A stretch of DNA of 64,000 bases from Nocardioides turkmenicus (GTDB taxonomy: Bacteria; Actinomycetota; Actinomycetes; Propionibacteriales; Nocardioidaceae), in the NCBI RefSeq assembly GCF_011045035.1, contig NZ_JAALAA010000002.1, forward strand, positions 248,001 to 312,000, in the 5' to 3' direction. Both the position numbers and the translations under genes were made by a program. How positions within the stretch are numbered: position 1 is the first letter of the stretch; each line of letters opens with the position of its first letter. Under the pieces are notes generated by a model. It ran no database searches and was not told where the DNA came from. It worked only from the letters and a program-made list of their open reading frames with translations. Below, piece by piece: positions 25,192-34,046 of the stretch.

Positions 25192-26323
25192 TGGTGACGT
25201 TCGCCTGCCCGCCGCCCTCGCACATGGTCTGCAGGCCGTAGCGGCCGCCGGTGCGCTCGAGCTCGTTGAGGAGGGTCGTCATCAGCCGGGTGCCGGTGGC
25301 GCCGATGGGGTGGCCCAGGGCGATGCCACCGCCGTTCACATTCACCTTCGAATGCGGGACGTCGAGCTCCTTCATCCACGCCAGGACGACGGAGGCGAAG
25401 GCCTCGTTGCACTCGAACAGGTCGATGTCGTCGACCGTCAGGCCGGTCGTGCCCAGGGCATGACGAGTCGCCTCGATCGGGCCGGTGAGCATCCAGACGG
25501 GGTCGTCACCGCGGACAGAGAGGTGGTGGATCCGGGCTCGCGGGGTCAGGCCGAAGGTGCGTACGGCCGCAGCCGATGCCACCAGCAGCGCCGAGGACGC
25601 GTCGCAGATCTGCGAGGCGACGGCCGCGGTGATCCGTCCACCGCGAGCGAGCGGCTCCAGCGCGGCCATCTTCTCCAGCGACGTCTCGCGCGGGCACTGG
25701 TCGACAGCGAAGTCACCGACCGGAACGATCTCGCGGTCGAACCGCCCCTCGGCGATCGCGGTCTTGGCGCGCTGATGCGAGGCGAGCGCATACGCCTCCA
25801 TGTCCTCACGGGAGATGTCCCACTTCTCCGCGATCATCTCGGCGGAGCGGAACTGGGAGACCTCCTGGTCACCGTAGCGCTTCAACCAGCCGGGCGACTC
25901 GGCGAACGGGGTGGTGTAGCCGTATTCGGCGCCCACCAGCATCGCCGCCGAGATCGGGATCGCCGACATGTTCTGCAGCCCACCGGCGACGACGAGGTCC
26001 TGCGTCCCCGACATCACCCCTTGAGCCGCGAAGTGCACCGCCTGCTGCGAGGAGCCGCACTGCCGGTCGATGGTCACGCCGGGTACGTGGTCGGGCAGCC
26101 CGGCCACCAGCCACGCGGTCCGTGCGACGTCGCCGGCCTGGCCCCCGATCGTGTCGCAGCAACCCATGATCACGTCGTCGACGGCCCCCGGGTCGATCCC
26201 GGTGCGGTCGACGAGCGCGGCCAGCGAGTAGGCGCCGAGATCAGCGGGATGGATCCCGGCGAGCGCGCCACCTCGCTTCCCCACGGGCGTACGAACGGCG
26301 TCGACGATGAAGGCCTCGGGCAT
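25175..26323 (-). CDS. fadA6: FadA6, steroid ring-degradation thiolase
   Basis: A 382-residue thiolase closely resembling mycobacterial FadA6. Catalytic residues are Cys89 in RQCGSS, His338 in ALGHPIG and Cys368 in TMCEGGG. It performs thiolytic cleavage of a 3-oxoacyl-CoA from the HIP side chain and possibly later ring fragments. It is the last gene of the leftward operon fadE30-ipdF-fadA6, 15 bp after ipdF, with GAGAGG before its ATG. Confidence 0.9.
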   Translation of the reverse strand: MPEAFIVDAVRTPVGKRGGALAGIHPADLGAYSLAALVDRTGIDPGAVDDVIMGCCDTIGGQAGDVARTAWLVAGLPDHVPGVTIDRQCGSSQQAVHFAAQGVMSGTQDLVVAGGLQNMSAIPISAAMLVGAEYGYTTPFAESPGWLKRYGDQEVSQFRSAEMIAEKWDISREDMEAYALASHQRAKTAIAEGRFDREIVPVGDFAVDQCPRETSLEKMAALEPLARGGRITAAVASQICDASSALLVASAAAVRTFGLTPRARIHHLSVRGDDPVWMLTGPIEATRHALGTTGLTVDDIDLFECNEAFASVVLAWMKELDVPHSKVNVNGGGIALGHPIGATGTRLMTTLLNELERTGGRYGLQTMCEGGGQANVTIIERL

Positions 26324-26338
26324 GTGTGATCCTCTCGA

Positions 26339-27133
26339 TCAGGCGTGCTGGCTGGAGACGGAGACGACCTCGCCGGTCATGTAGGACGAGTAGTCGCTGG
26401 CCAGGAAGACCATGACGTTGGCGACCTCCCAGGGCTCGGCCGCACGGCCGAACGCCTCGCGGCCCTTGAGCTCGACGAGCAGCTCGGGCGAGGTGACCTT
26501 CTCCAGGAACGGGTGCATCGCCAGAGACGGCGAGACCGCGTTGACCCGGATCCCGTGCGGCGCGAGGTCGGCGGCGGCCGATCGGGTCAGCGCCATCACC
26601 CCGGCCTTGGCCGCGGCGTAGTGGGCCTGCCCCTCCTGCGCCCGCCAGCCGATCACGGAGGCGTTGTTGACGATCACGCCACGCTTCCCGGAGGCCACGA
26701 ACCGCTGCCCGACCGCCCGGATGCACCGGAACGTACCGGTCAGGGTGATGTCGAGAACCTTCGACCACTGCTCGTCGGTCATCTCCAGCACCGACGCGGT
26801 CCCGCCGAGCCCGGCGTTGTTGATCATCACGTCGACGCCACCGAAGGGGTCGGCCGCGTCGAGCAGCGCCTGGACCTGGTCCTCCTGGGTGACGTCGCAG
26901 GTCACGGCCGTGACCCGGTCAGTCCCGAACTCCTCCCCGAGCGCGTCGACGGACTCCTTGAGCCGCCGCTCGTGGGTGTCCGACATGACGACCGCCTTGG
27001 CGCCCTCCTCGAGCGCCTTCCGCACCACCGCGGCTCCGATGCCCGCACCGGCGGCTGCGGTCACGACGACGACCCGCCCCTCCAGGAGCGAGTGGCCGGG
27101 GACGTACGCGGGGGTGGGCTGTTCGGGCTTCAT
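26339..27133 (-). CDS. ipdF: IpdF, SDR of the HIP side-chain cycle
   Basis: 264 residues. The atypical cofactor motif TAAAGAGIG, NNAG in INNAGLGG, catalytic Ser in NNASVIGW and Tyr-x-x-x-Lys in YAAAKAG are present. Length and the KPEQPTPAYVPGHSLLEGR start match IpdF (Rv3559c), a 3-hydroxyacyl-CoA dehydrogenase acting after hydration of the HIP-CoA side chain. Its ATG overlaps the fadE30 stop (ATGA), giving translational coupling. Confidence 0.88.
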   Translation of the reverse strand: MKPEQPTPAYVPGHSLLEGRVVVVTAAAGAGIGAAVVRKALEEGAKAVVMSDTHERRLKESVDALGEEFGTDRVTAVTCDVTQEDQVQALLDAADPFGGVDVMINNAGLGGTASVLEMTDEQWSKVLDITLTGTFRCIRAVGQRFVASGKRGVIVNNASVIGWRAQEGQAHYAAAKAGVMALTRSAAADLAPHGIRVNAVSPSLAMHPFLEKVTSPELLVELKGREAFGRAAEPWEVANVMVFLASDYSSYMTGEVVSVSSQHA

Positions 27134-28308
27134 GCACGCGCCTCTCTGGGCAGGCCGAGGACTCGCTCGGCGATGATGTTCCGTTGGATCTCGTCCGAGC
27201 CGCCGTAGATCGTGTCGGCACGGGAGAAGAGGTAGAGCGACTGCAGCGGGTCGAGCGCGTAGCCGTCGCCGGTGGTCAGTCCGGCGAGGCCGACGACGTC
27301 CATCGCCAGCTCGCCGAGCTCGCGGTGCCACCGGGCCCAGAGCAGCTTGGAGACGCTCGCCTCGGGGCCCGAGGACCCGGAGTCGTACGCAGACAGTGTC
27401 CGCAGCGCGTGCAGCCGGAGCACCTCCAGCCCGACATGTGCCTGAGCGAGTCGCGCGGCGATGCCGGGATCGTCGATGGTGCCGTTCGCACGGGCCGCTT
27501 CCTCGACCGTCTCCAGCTCGCGCGCGAAGCCGACCTGCTGGCCGATCGTGGAGACGCCGCGCTCGAACCCGAGGGTCGCCATCGCGACCTTCCAGCCGTC
27601 GCCGGGCTCCCCGACCACCAGGTCGGCCGCGGTCTCGGCGCCGTCGAAGAAGACCTCGTTGAACTCGGAGGTGCCGGTGAGCTGCTGGATCGGTCGTACG
27701 TCGACCCCGTCCTGTGCCATCGGCACGAGCAGGTAGGAGAGCCCGTGGTGGCGCTCGGAGCCGGGCGTCGTGCGGCAGACCACGAAGCACCAGTCGGAGA
27801 GGTGGGCGTTCGACGTCCACACCTTCTGCCCGTCGACGACCCACCGGTCGCCGTCGAGCCGGGCACGGGTGCGCACCCCGGCGAGGTCGGAGCCGGCACC
27901 GGGCTCGGAGTACCCCTGGCACCACAGCTCCTCGACCGCGACGATCTTGGGCAGGAACCGCTCCTGCTGGGCGGGTGTGCCATGGGCGATCAGGGTGGGG
28001 CCGAGCAGCTCCTCGCCGAGGTGGTTCACCCGCACCGGGGCGTCCGCCCGGGCGTACTCCTCGTGGAAGATCACCTGCTGCCACAGGGGCAGGCCGCGCC
28101 CGCCGTGCTCCTCGGGCCAGCCCAGACACGTCCACCCGTGGGCGGCCAGGTAGCGGTTCCACGCCAGCCGGCCCTCGTACGACTCGTGGTCGCGCCCGTT
28201 GCCGCCGGTGCCTCGCAGCGCCGCCCACTCGCCGACCAGATGGTCGGCCAGCCACTCGCGCACCTCGGCACGGAACGCCTCGTCCTCGGTGGAGTAGGTC
28301 AGGTCCAT
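27130..28308 (-). CDS. fadE30: FadE30, acyl-CoA dehydrogenase for HIP-CoA
   Basis: 392 residues with the full ACAD layout: helical N-domain, FAD/substrate loop CQGYSEPGAGSDLAG and KVWTS, and C-terminal IYGGSDEIQRNIIAERVLG. In Mycobacterium, FadE30 dehydrogenates 5-OH-HIP-CoA. It is the first gene of the leftward operon. ATG lies 7 nt after TAGGTT (complement of 28316-28321), so the mRNA is probably leaderless, and the KstR2 site abuts this -10. Confidence 0.88.
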   Translation of the reverse strand: MDLTYSTEDEAFRAEVREWLADHLVGEWAALRGTGGNGRDHESYEGRLAWNRYLAAHGWTCLGWPEEHGGRGLPLWQQVIFHEEYARADAPVRVNHLGEELLGPTLIAHGTPAQQERFLPKIVAVEELWCQGYSEPGAGSDLAGVRTRARLDGDRWVVDGQKVWTSNAHLSDWCFVVCRTTPGSERHHGLSYLLVPMAQDGVDVRPIQQLTGTSEFNEVFFDGAETAADLVVGEPGDGWKVAMATLGFERGVSTIGQQVGFARELETVEEAARANGTIDDPGIAARLAQAHVGLEVLRLHALRTLSAYDSGSSGPEASVSKLLWARWHRELGELAMDVVGLAGLTTGDGYALDPLQSLYLFSRADTIYGGSDEIQRNIIAERVLGLPREARA

Positions 28309-28325
28309 GCCGGACAACCTACCAA

Positions 28326-28343
28326 ACCAAGCACTTGTTTGGT
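28326..28343. promoter_or_regulatory. KstR2 operator between two leaderless divergent promoters
   Basis: ACCAAGCACTTGTTTGGT is an 18-bp imperfect palindrome in the 47-bp gap between fadE30 and the enoyl-CoA hydratase. On its left is TAGGTT (leftward -10), on its right TAGCGT (28343-28348, rightward -10), each 7 nt from an ATG. One bound repressor would close both promoters. Confidence 0.9.
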
Positions 28344-28355
28344 AGCGTCTGCGGC

Positions 28356-29201
28356 ATGACTGCCAGCCCAACCGAGACCAGTGTCGTGACGTACGAGACC
28401 CACGGACCCGTCGCGGTGGTCCGGCTGAACCGTCCCGAATACCGCAACGCCCAGAACTCGAAGGTGACCTACGCGCTCGACGCGGCGTTCACCCGGGCGA
28501 CCGACGACGACGAGATCAAGGTGATCGTCCTCGGCGGCAACGGCAAGCACTTCTGCGCCGGCCACGACATCGGCACCCCGGGACGCGACATCGACGAGAG
28601 CTTCGAGCGCAAGGCCGTGATGTGGTGGGACCACGTCGGCAAGGAGGGTGTGGACAGTCGGTTCGCGCGCGAGTCCGAGGTCTACCTGGGCATGTGCCGC
28701 CGCTGGCGCGAGATCCCGAAGCCGACGATCGCGATGGTGCAGGGCGCCTGCATCGCGGGCGGTCTGATGCTGGCCTGGTCCTGCGACTTCATCGTCGCCT
28801 CCGACGACGCCTTCTTCTCCGACCCGGTGGTCAAGATGGGCATCCCTGGGGTCGAGTACTTCGCCCACCCGTGGGTCACCAACCCCCGCGCCGCCAAGGA
28901 GATGCTCTTCACCGGCGGCCGCTTCTCGGCCTCACAGGCGGAAGCCTGGGGGATGGTCAACCATGTCGTGCCGCGCGACGATCTCGAGACCGAGACGCTC
29001 GCGCTCGCCGGAAAGATCGCAGAAATGCCGCGCCTGGGTCTGGCGCTGGCCAAGAAGGCGGTCAACCAGGCCGAGGACCTGATGGGCATGCGCGCCGGGA
29101 TGGACTCGGTCTTCGGCCTCCACCACGCCGCCCACGCTCACAACGCCGAGGTCGGCAAGGACTCGCTCGCGGGGATGGACGCGAGGTCGATGAAGTCATG
29201 A
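28356..29201 (+). CDS. Enoyl-CoA hydratase/isomerase of the steroid regulon
   Basis: A 281-residue crotonase-fold protein. Oxyanion segments are FCAGHDIGTPG and ACIAGGLMLA; the C-terminal helix region carries FGLHHAAHAHN. It lies back to back with fadE30 and shares its KstR2 operator, so it is a good candidate for the hydratase that follows FadE30 in the HIP-CoA side-chain cycle; this is inference. ATG is 7 nt after TAGCGT, so it is likely leaderless. It heads the rightward operon toward fadE31. Confidence 0.85.
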   Translation: MTASPTETSVVTYETHGPVAVVRLNRPEYRNAQNSKVTYALDAAFTRATDDDEIKVIVLGGNGKHFCAGHDIGTPGRDIDESFERKAVMWWDHVGKEGVDSRFARESEVYLGMCRRWREIPKPTIAMVQGACIAGGLMLAWSCDFIVASDDAFFSDPVVKMGIPGVEYFAHPWVTNPRAAKEMLFTGGRFSASQAEAWGMVNHVVPRDDLETETLALAGKIAEMPRLGLALAKKAVNQAEDLMGMRAGMDSVFGLHHAAHAHNAEVGKDSLAGMDARSMKS

Positions 29202-29232
29202 GGATCGACGTACGCGGGCCGCGCCGCGCCCC

Positions 29233-29303
29233 TGTAACACGTCGTTCGTGGGACTACTCGCCCGTCCAGAACGACCGGATAGTGCAACGAACGACGTGTT
29301 ACA
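29233..29303. repeat. 71-bp palindromic element, copy 2, inside the steroid operon
   Basis: It has the same perfect 17-bp arms as copy 1 and a 37-bp core sharing ACTCGCCC, ACGACCGGATAGTGCA and most other bases. It lies between two co-directional operon genes, 31 bp after the hydratase stop and 16 bp before the fadE31 start, so it would be transcribed as a long hairpin. Confidence 0.93.
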
Positions 29304-29319
29304 GCGAGCGAGGAGCCCA

Positions 29320-30450
29320 ATGAGCACCCTGGAGTTCACCGAGGCCGAGGAGACCTTCCGGCTCGAGGCCCGCGACTGGCTCGCCGCCAACAACCCCGGC
29401 CGACTGCCGTCGATGGACACGGCCGAGGGCGCCGCAGCCCACCGCGAGTGGGAACGCACCCTGGCCTCCGGCCGCTGGTCGGTCGTCACCTGGCCCGAGT
29501 CGTACGGCGGGCGCGACGCGTCGCTGACCGAGTGGGTCATCTTCGAGGAGGAGTACTACCTCTGTGGGGCCCCGACGAGGATCAGCCAGAACGGCATCTC
29601 GCTGCTCGCGCCGATCATCTTCGGCCACGGCACCGAGGCACAGAAGAAGCGCTACCTGCGCGACATGACCGACGGCACCCTGGTCTGGGCACAGGCCTGG
29701 TCCGAGCCCGAGGCCGGCTCCGACCTGGCCTCGCTCCGTGCGACCGCCACCCGCGTCGAGGGTGGCTGGAGGCTCAACGGCCAGAAGACCTGGAGCAGCC
29801 GGGCGCCGTTCGCCGACCGCGGCTTCGGCCTGTTCCGGAGCGACCCGGAGGCCGAGCGGCACCGAGGGCTGACGTACTTCCTCTTTCCGCTCGACGCCGA
29901 CGGCGTCACGGTCCGACCGATCGACCAGCTCGACGGCACGCCGGGGTTCGCCGAGATCTTCTTCGACGACGTCTTCGTGCCCGACGAGGACGTGCTCGGC
30001 GGCGTCGGTGAGGGCTGGAAGGTCGCGATGTCGACCGCCGGAAACGAGCGCGGCCTGTCCCTGCGCTCCCCCGGGCGCTTCTGCGCCGCGGCCGGCCGGC
30101 TGCTGGACCTGTGGGCGACCGACCCGCAGCCGCACCTGCGCGACCAGGTCGCCGACGCCTGGATCGGCGCGGAGGCCTACCGTCTCTACACCTGGGGCAC
30201 CGTCACCCACGTCGAGGCCGGCGGCTCGGTCGGCGCCGAGGGCTCGATCAACAAGCTGTGGTGGTCCGACCTCGACCTCTCGCTCCACGAGACCGCGTTG
30301 TCCCTGCTCGGCGCGGACGCGGAGCTCTCCGGTCCGTGGGCCGACGACTACCTCTTCTCCCTCTCCGGCCCGATCTACGCCGGCACCAACCAGATCCAGC
30401 GCAACATCGTCGCCGAGCGCGTGCTCGGCCTGCCGAGGGGTGGCCGATGA
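29320..30450 (+). CDS. fadE31: Acyl-CoA dehydrogenase subunit, FadE31-like
   Basis: 376 residues with the complete ACAD landmarks AWSEPEAGSDLASL, KTWSS and IYAGTNQIQRNIVAERVLG. In Mycobacterium, FadE31 pairs with FadE32 or FadE33 to give alpha2beta2 dehydrogenases acting on ring-opened steroid CoA esters. Gene order here (31-32-33) supports the assignment. GAGGAG precedes the ATG. Its end overlaps the next gene (ATGA). Confidence 0.83.
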   Translation: MSTLEFTEAEETFRLEARDWLAANNPGRLPSMDTAEGAAAHREWERTLASGRWSVVTWPESYGGRDASLTEWVIFEEEYYLCGAPTRISQNGISLLAPIIFGHGTEAQKKRYLRDMTDGTLVWAQAWSEPEAGSDLASLRATATRVEGGWRLNGQKTWSSRAPFADRGFGLFRSDPEAERHRGLTYFLFPLDADGVTVRPIDQLDGTPGFAEIFFDDVFVPDEDVLGGVGEGWKVAMSTAGNERGLSLRSPGRFCAAAGRLLDLWATDPQPHLRDQVADAWIGAEAYRLYTWGTVTHVEAGGSVGAEGSINKLWWSDLDLSLHETALSLLGADAELSGPWADDYLFSLSGPIYAGTNQIQRNIVAERVLGLPRGGR

Positions 30451-31406
30451 GATTCGGACGTACGCCGGAGCAGCATGCCTTCTCCGAAGCACTCGACGAC
30501 CTGCTCGGTGCCGCCGACGTCCCGTCCGCGTCGCGCGCCTGGGCGGCCGGTGACCACTCGGCCGGCCTGAAGCTGTGGCAGCGTCTCGCCGAGCTCGGTG
30601 TCACCGGGCTGCTGGTGCCGGAGGAGCTCGGTGGCATGGGAGCGACCCCGACAGACCTGACGGTCGCCCTCGAGCGGCTCGGCTACCACGGCGTCCCGGG
30701 GCCGTGGATCGAGTCGATCGCGGTCGCACCGCGGCTACTCACGGACACCCCCGATGCGGACCTGCTCGAGCGGCTCGCCGCAGGTGAGGCGCTGGTGTCC
30801 GTGGCCACAGGATCACGAGCCCTCGATGCCGATGTCGCCGAGCGGACCTATGCGTTGGGTGCGACTCTGCGCCGAGCGGACCCCGGCTCCGAGCAGCGAT
30901 CGGTCGACCCGACCCGGCGGCTCTTCGACGTCACCATCGGCGAGGAGGTCGCGACGATCGACCCCGCACCGGCCCTCGACCTCGGCACCCTCGCCTGCTC
31001 GGCCCAGCTCCTCGGCGCCGGCCTCAGACTGCTCGACGACTCGGTCGCGTACGTGAAGCAGCGGACGCAGTTCGGGCGCCCGATCGGCGAGTTCCAGGCG
31101 GTGAAGCACCTGCTGGCCGACGTACGCGTCGCCCTGGACTTCGCCGCCCCGCTGGTGCACCACGCGAGCCTGACCCTCGCCCCGCGAGACATCTCGGCCG
31201 CCAAGGTGGCGGCCGGCGACGCGGCGTACCTGGCCTCACGCACCGCGCTCCAGGTCCACGGCGCGATCGGCTACACCCGCGAGTTCGACCTGAGCCTGTG
31301 GATCCTCAAGGTGCGCGCGCTGGTGGGCGCCTGGGGCACCCCGGCCGAGCATCGCGCGCGGATCCTCGCTCTGCTCATCGACGACAGGCTGGTGGAGGCC
31401 CGATGA
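30447..31406 (+). CDS. fadE32: Acyl-CoA dehydrogenase subunit, FadE32-like
   Basis: 319 residues, shorter than a classical ACAD because the middle domain is reduced. The C-terminal part is well kept (RTQFGRPIGEFQAVKH, LQVHGAIGYTREF). This is the form expected of the partner subunit of a heteromeric steroid ACAD, in which the FAD and active site are shared with the FadE31-type subunit. It overlaps the genes on both sides by 4 nt, which favours equal subunit synthesis. Confidence 0.82.
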   Translation: MRFGRTPEQHAFSEALDDLLGAADVPSASRAWAAGDHSAGLKLWQRLAELGVTGLLVPEELGGMGATPTDLTVALERLGYHGVPGPWIESIAVAPRLLTDTPDADLLERLAAGEALVSVATGSRALDADVAERTYALGATLRRADPGSEQRSVDPTRRLFDVTIGEEVATIDPAPALDLGTLACSAQLLGAGLRLLDDSVAYVKQRTQFGRPIGEFQAVKHLLADVRVALDFAAPLVHHASLTLAPRDISAAKVAAGDAAYLASRTALQVHGAIGYTREFDLSLWILKVRALVGAWGTPAEHRARILALLIDDRLVEAR

Positions 31407-32347
31407 GGTTCGCGCTCACCGAGGAGCAGACCGATCTGGTCGCGACGGTCCACACCCTCATCGCCAAGCGGGCCGCCTCGATGGACCTGCGGGCCGCGAT
31501 CGCGACGCCCGAGGGCTACGACACGACCCTGTGGCAGACCCTCGCCGAGCAGATCGGGGTGACCGCGTTGGCGGTGCCTGAGGCGTACGGCGGCGTTGGG
31601 TGCTCCTACATCGAGGCCCATCTCGTGCTCGAGGAGCTCGGCGCCACGCTCACGCCGTCGCCGTTCGTCGGCACCTTGCTGGCGACCCAGGTCCTGGCCG
31701 CCGCCGGGACCCCTGCCGCCGGTGAGCTGCTGGAGCGGATCGCCGGTGGGGCCACGGCCGCGGTCGTGGTCCCCGGCTCCGATGTCGTCATCGACGCGGT
31801 CGGCGCGGAGATCCTCCTCGTCTTCCGTGGCGACCAGGTCCATGCCGCGGAACCGGTCACGATCACCCCGGTCCCGGCGCTGGACCCGACCTGGAGGTTC
31901 GGGACGGTCACGGTCGGCGATGGTGAGGCCGTGGGCACCGTCGACCCGGCGTACGTCACGACCGTCGGCGCGACCATGATGACCGCCCTTCAGGCCGGTG
32001 CCGCGCGCGAGGCACTGGAGCGTGCGGTCGCCTATCTCAAGGAACGCCACCAGTTCGGTCGCCCGCTCGGCTCGTTCCAGGCGCTCAAGCACCGCTGCGC
32101 CGATCTGCTGGTCCAGGTCGAGACGGCCAGGACGATGAGCTGGGCGGCAGCCTGGGAGCTGACCCAGGAAGCCCCCGACGTACGTCTCATCCGCGCCGCC
32201 AAGACCTGGTGCTCCGACGCGTTCTCGCAGGTCGCAGCCGAGATGATCCAGCTCCACGGTGGCGTGGCGATCACCTGGGAGCACGACGCCCACCTCTACT
32301 TCAAGCGCGCTCACGCCACCGCCCAGCTCTTCCGAGGAGACACGTGA
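31403..32347 (+). CDS. fadE33: Acyl-CoA dehydrogenase subunit, FadE33-like
   Basis: 314 residues, also a shortened ACAD with RHQFGRPLGSFQALKH and IQLHGGVAITWEHD. By position it is the second alternative partner of FadE31. In the mycobacterial system, FadE31-32 and FadE31-33 are separate complexes. Start ATG overlaps the fadE32 stop; its own TGA overlaps the ipdA GTG. Confidence 0.82.
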   Translation: MRFALTEEQTDLVATVHTLIAKRAASMDLRAAIATPEGYDTTLWQTLAEQIGVTALAVPEAYGGVGCSYIEAHLVLEELGATLTPSPFVGTLLATQVLAAAGTPAAGELLERIAGGATAAVVVPGSDVVIDAVGAEILLVFRGDQVHAAEPVTITPVPALDPTWRFGTVTVGDGEAVGTVDPAYVTTVGATMMTALQAGAAREALERAVAYLKERHQFGRPLGSFQALKHRCADLLVQVETARTMSWAAAWELTQEAPDVRLIRAAKTWCSDAFSQVAAEMIQLHGGVAITWEHDAHLYFKRAHATAQLFRGDT

Positions 32348-33168
32348 ACAAGACCCCCATCGACAAGACGCTGCCCCTCACCGAGGTCGCCGGCAAGCTC
32401 GAGTCCGGGATGACCATCGGCATCGGTGGCTGGGGCTCGCGCCGCAAGCCGATGGCGCTGGTCAAGGAGATCCTCCGCAGCGACATCACCGACCTGACCG
32501 TGGTCGCGTTCGGCGGCCCCGACGTGGGTCTGCTCGCGCGCGCCGGGAAGATCCGCAAGCTGGTCTACGGCTTCGTCAGCCTCGACTCGATCCCGCTCGA
32601 CCCCAACTTCACCCGGGCCCGCGAGCGGGGCGAGATCCCGGAGACGAGCGAGTACGACGAGGGCATGTTCGTGGCCGGCCTGCGAGCGGGCGCCAACCGG
32701 CTCAGCTTCCAGCCGATCCGCGCCGGTCTCGGCAGCGACGTGATGGCGATGAACCCCGACCTCGAGACGGTCAGGTCGCCCTACGACGACGAGGAGTACG
32801 TCGCCGTCCCCGGCCTCCGCCTCGACGTCTCGCTCATCCACCTCAACCGCGCCGACGCGGCGGGCAACGGGCAGTACCTCGGTCCCGACCCCTACTTCGA
32901 CGACCTCTTCGCGATGGCCGCCGACACCACGATCATGTCGGTCGAGCAGGTCGTCTCCACCGACGATCTGACCGCGAAGGCCCCGCCGCAGTCCCTCCTG
33001 GTCCCGCGCATCTTCGTGAACCACGTCGTCGAGGCGCCCGGCGGCGCCCACTTCACCAGCTGCGACCCCGACTACGGGCGCGACGAGGAGTTCCAGAAGG
33101 CGTACGCCGCCGCAGCCAAGTCCGAATCCGATGAGCAGTGGACCGAGTTCGAGGAGCGCTACCTGTGA
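32344..33168 (+). CDS. ipdA: IpdA, alpha subunit of the ring C-opening hydrolase
   Basis: 274 residues, CoA-transferase family I alpha subunit. IpdAB hydrolyses the last steroid ring in COCHEA-CoA to MOODA-CoA. Kept segments are TIGIGGWGSRRKPMAL, VVAFGGPDVGLL, YGFVSLDS, RAGLGSD and VEAPGGAHFTSCDPDYGRD. The family catalytic Glu falls in YDEGM (about Glu106). GTG start overlaps the fadE33 stop. Confidence 0.92.
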   Translation: MNKTPIDKTLPLTEVAGKLESGMTIGIGGWGSRRKPMALVKEILRSDITDLTVVAFGGPDVGLLARAGKIRKLVYGFVSLDSIPLDPNFTRARERGEIPETSEYDEGMFVAGLRAGANRLSFQPIRAGLGSDVMAMNPDLETVRSPYDDEEYVAVPGLRLDVSLIHLNRADAAGNGQYLGPDPYFDDLFAMAADTTIMSVEQVVSTDDLTAKAPPQSLLVPRIFVNHVVEAPGGAHFTSCDPDYGRDEEFQKAYAAAAKSESDEQWTEFEERYL

Positions 33169-33914
33169 CCACCCAGACGATCACCCGAGCCGACGTCTGC
33201 GTCGCCGCCGTCTCCGACGCTTTCAAGGGCTCCGGCGAGGTGCTCGCCCACGCCGTCGGGATCGTCCCGGCCATCGGCGTACGCCTGGCCAAGGCCACCC
33301 ACACCCCCGAGCTCGCGCTCAGCGACGGCGAGGCGTTCATGATGGCCGAGGCCCCGCCGCTGCTGAAGACCGCGGCCGCCGGTGGCACGCCGGAGGCGTG
33401 GGTGCCGTTCCGCAGCATCTTCGACATCGTCGCCAGCGGCCGCCGGCACTCGATGATGGGTGCCAGCCAGATCGACCGCTACGGCAACCAGAACATCTCC
33501 TCGATCGGCGACTGGCGGCAGCCGAAGCGTCAGTTGATCGGCGTACGCGGCGCTCCGGGCAACACCGTCAACCACCGCGTCGACTACTGGGTCGCCAAGC
33601 ACTCCGCCCGCATCTTCGTCGACCGCGTCGACGTCGCCAGCGGCGTCGGCAACGACCGCGCGGTCGGCACGGCGGCGAAGTATCACGACCTCGGCGTCAT
33701 CGTCACCAACCTCGCCGTCTTCGGCTACGACGAGTCCGGGCTCGTCAAGGTCGACTCGATCCACCCCGGCGTCACCCCCGAGGAGCTCCAGGAAGCCACC
33801 GGCTTCCCCATCGACGCCGCCGACGCACCGCTCACCCGCGAGCCCACTGCCGAGGAGCTCGAGATCATCGTGGCGGAAGACCCGAAGGGCCTCCGCTTCA
33901 ACGAAGTCCCATAA
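33165..33914 (+). CDS. ipdB: IpdB, beta subunit of the ring C-opening hydrolase
   Basis: 249 residues, the partner of IpdA. Typical segments are EAFMMAEAPPL, GASQIDRYGNQNISSIGDW, GAPGNTVNHRVDYWV and VTNLAVFGYDE. GTG start overlaps the ipdA stop by 4 nt (GTGA), matching a 1:1 complex. It is the last gene of the rightward operon, followed at once by a large stem-loop. Confidence 0.92.
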   Translation: MTTQTITRADVCVAAVSDAFKGSGEVLAHAVGIVPAIGVRLAKATHTPELALSDGEAFMMAEAPPLLKTAAAGGTPEAWVPFRSIFDIVASGRRHSMMGASQIDRYGNQNISSIGDWRQPKRQLIGVRGAPGNTVNHRVDYWVAKHSARIFVDRVDVASGVGNDRAVGTAAKYHDLGVIVTNLAVFGYDESGLVKVDSIHPGVTPEELQEATGFPIDAADAPLTREPTAEELEIIVAEDPKGLRFNEVP

Positions 33915-33916
33915 AG

Positions 33917-34045
33917 CCGCTGGTCGAGCCGCCGGAGCCGCTAGGCGAAGGCGTGTCGAGACCAACACAGTCCCCTCGGCGCTCGACAGGACTGTGTTGG
34001 TCTCGACACGCTCGGCCGCAGGCGGCCTCGCGGCTCGACCAGCGG
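33917..34045. repeat. 129-bp inverted repeat/stem-loop between ipdB and kstR2
   Basis: The outer arms CCGCTGGTCGAGCCGC (33917-33932) and 34030-34045 are perfectly complementary. The inner arms 33953-33973 and 33989-34009 (21 bp, GTGTCGAGACC...) are also perfect, with a 15-nt apical loop. It is two head-to-head copies of a GGTCGAG...GTGTCGAGACCA repeat also seen at 41380. It fills the gap between convergent genes and probably ends both transcripts. Confidence 0.88.
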
Positions 34046-34046
34046 A

